Part shown: positions 59,529-64,000 of the stretch, one piece after another
How positions within the stretch are numbered: the stretch's first letter is position 1
Layout: every line of letters begins with the position of its first letter
Assembly: GCA_013398275.1 (NCBI GenBank)
Contig: VZSE01002700.1
Coordinates: forward strand, 538,899-602,898
Direction: 5' to 3'
DNA length: 64,000 nt
Source: Promerops cafer
Taxonomy: Eukaryota > Chordata > Aves > Passeriformes > Nectariniidae
Notes under the pieces: model-generated
What the model was told of the DNA's origin: nothing
What the model saw: the letters and a program-made list of their open reading frames with translations, nothing else
The model's database searches: none
Translations under genes and position numbers: made by a program

Positions 59529-60032
59529 ACCATGGAACCATGGAATCATAAAATGTTTTGTCTAGGAAGGGATCTTAAAGATATTTATTTCTACCTCCCC
59601 ACACTATGGTCTGGGACACGTTCCACTAGACCAGGTTGCACCACCGAACCTGGTGTTAAACCATTTCAAGGATGAAACATCCATTACTTCTCTGGCAACC
59701 TGTTCCAGTGCCTCATCACCCTCTCAGTAAAGGATTTCTCCCTAATGTTCAATGTACACCTACTGTTTTTCAGTTTAAAGCCATCCCTCCCTGGTCATTT
59801 CACTGCACATCCTTGTCAAAAGTTCTTCTCAGCTCTGTTGTACTTTAAGTTATTGGGAGGTTGCTAGAAGGTCTTCTGGACCCTTCTCTTCTCTAGGCTG
59901 AACAACCCCAACTCTCTGAACGTGTCACACCCTAAACAGGTCTGTGTCCTTATATTGAGGATCCAAGAGCTGGATGCAGGAGTCCAGGCAGTTGTCTCAC
60001 CAGAGAACTGCATTTTAGAGTCTTATTCCAGC
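59529..60032 (-). mobile_element. CR1 LINE 3' fragment, second of the pair
   Basis: ACCATGGAACCATGGAATCA, then GGACACGTTCCACTAGACCA, TCTCTGGCAACCTGTTCCAG, GCCTCATCACCCTCTCAGTA, TCAGTTTAAAGCCATCCCTC, CCTTCTCTTCTCTAGGCTGA, CAAGAGCTGGATGCAGGAGT and AGGCAGTTGTCTCACCAGAG, all in minus-strand CR1 order. 5'-truncated near 60032. The terminal repeat is altered to ACCATGGA, twice. A 101-codon plus frame (59370-59675) across both CR1s is antisense noise. Confidence 0.86.
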
Positions 60033-62302
60033 TGAAACCCATGGTGAGTTTTGTTGGCAGATTCTATTATCATTTTAGATTTTCTGCAATGTGCAGGAGA
60101 AATATGAATGGGACTGTAGATTGAGATATGACCTATGGGAGATTCAAATCCTTTAATAGAGACAGATAGAACAGATGAAATACACCAAAATGCTACAAAT
60201 CCCCTTTATGCAGGCATTCAATCAAATTGAATCACATGTTCCAATTCAATGGTAAAATTAATAGACTGTTGTCTCAAACTATCTATATAGAAAATCAAAG
60301 CATGATTTTATTTTCTGGTTTTTCATTACAGTTTCTTGCTTTATTGGGAAGTCATGAAAAAAATAGATTTCTTCTCTGTGGAGAACTTTATTTACCTTAT
60401 GAAGTCTACTGTTTCTTTGGGCTTTGTTTCATGAATTAGCCTTTGACTTGGATTATGTCTCAGAGGTGAAATTAAGGAACACTAGAATTGACATCCCAAA
60501 GCCATATGATACCCTGACCTGGATTAGGCTTGTGTATTTCCTTCTAGTGATTGAGAACATCCACTGTCTTGATGGCGAGCAAGTTTGGTACTAGGAATCA
60601 CATAAGTATGGTGATTGAAGTGTGTATTGCAATTGACATATTTTGTTAAATATATTTGTGTTGTATTTTCACCATATTTTTTATCACTCCTCTGAATTCA
60701 AAATCCTCTGTAATATCAATTATCTACAAATAAGTACACATGATATTCAATCTTGCACCCTTCAAGCATGGAGTATCTAAAAGAACCTGGTCAGAGGGTA
60801 CTGAGCCAGGGCAGTGTGTCATTACACCCTGTGAATTATTGTTCTCATATCTCACCATAAAAGGTTATTTTCAACCCAACATACTACCCAAGTTTTGTGT
60901 TACCAGGGATGTTTTGTTCAGCAACTTCAGTTGACCTCAAAAAAGACTTTGCAAGCAGAATATAAAGAGCTTCAGTGTAGAAAATGATAATTAATTGTGT
61001 AATATGTAAAGGATACTAGACAAAGTGTTCATATGACGCTCCCAGATCACAGAGTCTTTCCTGGCTAAACTTTTGTCAGGTTGTAAAGAAGATTGCCAGC
61101 CCCTGTTCCAGACTGCTTTGTTTCTGCATAGTCTTATACTTTTCTGTGCTGGCATTCTCCTTGAACCCCACAGAAACTAAAAATCCTGTCTGGACACTCC
61201 TACTTTTATCTGCAGTTTAGCCTTTCTCACTTGGTACAGTTCACCCTTCTAAACCTTTTCACCACTCATTTTCACAACTTCACAGTCTCCTCAGAAGTCT
61301 GACTCAAGGTGACGAGACAGTTCCATACCAGGGCTAAGGCCTTGGATGACAGGCAGATGATGCCCTGGGAATGGGAGGGGGCTAATGGAAATATTTACAG
61401 AGTGAGGGGTTCAAGATGCAGAAATTTCTAAAGCCAATTATGCTTTCTGCTGTCTGATTTGTTACTCTGATTTGTAACATTTACTGCATTTCATATTGTT
61501 TGATTTCTTTGGCTACTAAGATTCTAAATGGGAAATTTGAGAAAAATACAGAATGTATCTCATATTTTCAGTCTCTGAAATACTACTGAAATGACAATTC
61601 TCAGTTAGTCAAATGTCACTTTTCACTTCCAGTGCAGCAAAAGCAATTCAAAGTATAGTACCAGCATCAGTGAGAATAGAAAGATGACCAATACTTTACA
61701 GTTTCCATAAAATCCTTGATTAATTTGTATAAACTGTTGTTTTTTTAAAAAGCTGGCAGGTTCTGTCTAAATCACAAGGGAAATATTGATCTTGCTTTCA
61801 TGATTTTATAGCTGAAGAAAAATTGTGACAAAGGAAGGGAAAAGTGAGGTGTTTGATCAAGTTTGCATCTTACTTAAATGGATTATCATTTAATGGTGAG
61901 AATTGAATTCACACAAAAATTAAATGAGAGAGCATTTTCTGTTTTCTTCCAGAGTGAGTGTCAATGAGTAAGTGAGTACCAATTATAATGCAATAATTTG
62001 TTAGGGTTTTTTATTACTTCTATTGGCAAATTAACTTAAATTTCCATTCTCTTGCAGATCAGGAATAGAGTGGGGGCAGAAAAGCTTTTTATGCTGGAAA
62101 ATTTATTATGAAATAGTGTATTAAGAATATACTTATATCAATTATATTTTTCTGTTTGGTTTTTTTTTTACATAAAATGGAATTGTTAGACAATTATTAT
62201 CCAAATAAGTAAAATTCATACTGTAAAATAAAATTTAACAATGTAGATGAACTCAAAATTTCCAAGTACACATCCTTAAAATTTCTAGTGTAGCTTTTGC
62301 AG
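60033..62302. other. AT-rich sequence, no gene confirmed
   Basis: A less AT-rich patch at about 61040-61395 is not identified (possible old repeat or regulatory DNA). The frames 60227-60439 and 60740-60934 show no recognised homology. Confidence 0.45.
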
Positions 62303-62908
62303 TGCTGTGGTTTAATCTCAGCCAGCAACTAAGCACCATACACCACTTATTTACTCTCATTCCCCATCCCCCATGGTGGGATGGGGAGGAGAATGGGAAA
62401 AAGATAAAACACGTGGGTTAAGAACAGCTTAGCAATTGACATGAAGTCATCTACTACTACTGTAGTACCACTACAAAGTGCAAGTAAACAGTGACAAGAA
62501 AAATAGAGAGAAATAAAACCCAAGGGAAAAAAACCAAACCAAAACCATGATACACTCTACAGTTACTCACCAGCCACTAATGCCAAGCCTGTCCCTGGCA
62601 GTGCTCAGCCTCTTCTGGCCAACTCCACCAGTTTATGAACTGAATGTGCCCTTCTATGGTATGGAATATCCCTTTGGCCAGTTTGACTGGGCTGTCCTGT
62701 CCCCACTGGGTTCTTCTGCACCTACTCACTGGCAGAGCATGGGAAACTTAAAAGTCCTTGACTTGGGGTAAGCACAACTTAGCAAAAACTACATCAGTGT
62801 ATAATCAACATTATTTTCATCCTCAATCCAAAACACAGCACTGTTTGTACCAGCTAATAGAAAACTAACTCTATCCCAAGCTCTATCCGTCCAGTCAGAA
62901 CCAGGACA
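62303..62908 (-). mobile_element. Solo ERV LTR, minus orientation, with probable target-site duplication
   Basis: Starts TGCTGTGGTTTAATCTCAGC and ends CAGTCAGAACCAGGACA. Family blocks: GCAACTAAGCACCATACACC (62325), CATGGTGGGATGGGGAGGAG (62373), ACACGTGGGTTAAGAACAGC (62409), AACCCAAGGGAAAAAAACCA (62517), GGTATGGAATATCCCTTTGG (62659), TCACTGGCAGAGCATGGGAA (62728), AAGCACAACTTAGCAAAAAC (62771). Flanks TGCAG (62298-62302) and TACAG (62909-62913) agree at four of five bases. Same subfamily as 8173-8738. The 74-codon frame 62547-62771 is antisense to the LTR and not a gene. Confidence 0.87.
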
Positions 62909-63897
62909 TACAGTTTCTGTGTTTTTAATCTAATAACTCCAAGAAAAAATCTTTAAAGAAACAATATATATGTAAAGCAATAATGTATATATCAATTTAG
63001 TTCCCATTATCTCTATTGATTTAGATAGAGACACATTTATAAATATTATTTATTATTCACATTTATTAATAACTTGGAAAGTCAGTCACATCTTGTGTGA
63101 TGCATAAAATTAAATGTCTACATATCTGTATTTTTTCCTCTCTGAAGTGAAACTTACCACAGTAAGCTGGTGCAGCTGGAATAATAAAAAATACAAGAGT
63201 CTGAGAGCTGGGAAAAAAAGATAATGGTTTGAATAAGCAAACTCTACAGCTTTTTAAATTTTTTTTCTCTTATGATCCAAGTAGTCTTCTGTATCTGGCT
63301 CTTCTCACAGTTAATGACTGTTTTGAGAACTAAAGTTTTCTAGTTCACTCACATAGGACCATCTTCCCTAGCTTCCATAGCATTTAGCCTGGATTATCCC
63401 TCTTTTTAAAGCACTACTTTTTTCCCTTCTGACAGGATTCACATAACAATTCTTTCTACTGATTCTGCTTGACAGATCTGAGAATCAGTAATTAAAAAAA
63501 AAAACCAACCCTAAAGACGGAAAAAAAAACTTAAATACAACAAAACAAAACCAAAACAAAACAACAAAAATAAACAACCCAAACCAACCAAAAAAAAAAA
63601 AATCCTTAAACCAAACCAAATAAGTTTTGCACCTTTGCATCCATTTTTCTTTGGAGACATAAAATTATCTGTTTTGACCATTTACTTAATCTGTAATATC
63701 TCCTTTCCAAAACATATTAATATCCAATTTAAGGTCTGTCAGATCTAATATATTTCACATTGAATGAGTAAGTCATCATTGATTTATTCTATTCTGGGAA
63801 AAACCATTTAATTTGTTCAAAATACTTGATGTCACTTTGTTGCTTCAATTATGAACAGCCCACTAAGTGCGTCTGGATTTTTCTTTTTTTCTTACAG
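62909..63897. other. AT-rich sequence with A/C-rich tract, no gene seen before the candidate exon
   Basis: Includes a roughly 130-base A-rich stretch with C interruptions (63492-63622). Nothing else recognised. Confidence 0.5.
63492..63622 (+). repeat. A/C-rich low-complexity tract (AAAAC/CCAAA type)
   Basis: Runs of A separated by C or CC, with a pure A13 run near 63588. Reads like a greatly expanded poly(A)-derived tract, though no retrotransposon body is recognised upstream. Confidence 0.8.
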
Positions 63898-63955
63898 TAG
63901 TCAATTCAAAGCTTGATTTTCTTGGATACTTTGGCAGTCTGAAATCACAGTCAAG
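63898..63955 (+). other. Candidate 58-bp exon
   Basis: The acceptor side is GGATTTTTCTTTTTTTCTTACAG, a long pure pyrimidine tract with CAG-type AG at 63896-63897 and a possible branch point in CCCACTAAGT about 30 bases upstream. The donor is CAAG followed by GTAAGT at 63956. Frame 3 is open throughout (two leading bases, then VNSKLDFLGYFGSLKSQS, then two trailing bases); the other two frames have stops. The open frame adds little evidence at this length. I do not recognise the peptide. If real, the host gene runs on the plus strand and continues beyond the right edge. Confidence 0.4.
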
Positions 63956-64000
63956 GTAAGTCTATATTCTCATACATATTAATTGTATATTAATGTAGGG

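Noticed and set aside
59370..59675. 101-codon plus frame
   Set aside because: Antisense to two CR1 tails; explained by the repeat.
1..64000. tRNA, rRNA, mitochondrial insertions and complete proviruses
   Set aside because: Looked for cloverleaf-like, rRNA-like and mitochondrial-gene-like sequence and for paired same-orientation LTRs with pol between them; none seen, though short or decayed cases could be missed by eye.

Overview
The window reads as nuclear DNA from a bird, probably a songbird. It is AT-rich and gene-poor. It carries many decayed fragments of CR1, the avian LINE, on both strands. It also carries several solo LTRs of an endogenous retrovirus (ERV) type common in passerines: the 5' end is TGTG(C)TGGTTTTGGCTGGGATA-like and the 3' end is GGTTAAACCACxxCA-like. 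Family names are given from memory, because no library search was possible. There is no bacterial gene organisation, operon, CRISPR array or recognisable tRNA/rRNA gene, and no intact protein-coding gene. The longest open frames are shadows inside repeats or inside a duplicated assembly segment.

Layout. 1-715: CR1 ORF2 remnant (minus strand), running off the left edge. 3033-3620: solo LTR (plus), followed by a perfect hairpin. 6550-7012: internally deleted CR1 (plus). 8173-11652: three solo LTRs in alternating orientation (minus, plus, minus). 15355-17045: two CR1 fragments, with a G-quadruplex-capable tract in the second. 17046-17640: unclassified, GC-richer block. 19022-22851: a ~1.78 kb segment present twice, head to tail, with three single-base Ns, each flanked by locally repeated sequence. 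This looks like two haplotypes, or unmerged contigs, placed in series. 28095-28470: probable ERV LTR fragment of a second family. 29732-33235: four CR1 pieces. 35205: CR1 tail. 37560-38600: very old CR1-like fragments. 43718-44638: ERV LTR end with a primer-binding-site-like sequence and leader, abutting an LTR in the opposite orientation. 46534-46680: CTAT-type microsatellite. 48984: CR1 tail. 59055-60032: two CR1 copies head to tail. 62303-62908: minus-strand solo LTR with a probable target-site duplication.

Candidates for host-gene content are three exon-like segments on the plus strand: 63898-63955 (strong acceptor and donor, 58 bp), 57789-57857 (strong donor, with an ATG open to the donor) and 23609-23635 (27 nt, a multiple of three). 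They are predictions from splice-site appearance only. If real, the window is an intron or the 5' untranslated part of a long gene on the plus strand; otherwise it is a gene desert.

I found no convincing previously undescribed biological system. The observations most worth checking are the N-punctuated duplication, the exon-like segments, the opposed ERV fragments at 43.7-44.6 kb and several perfect inverted repeats.
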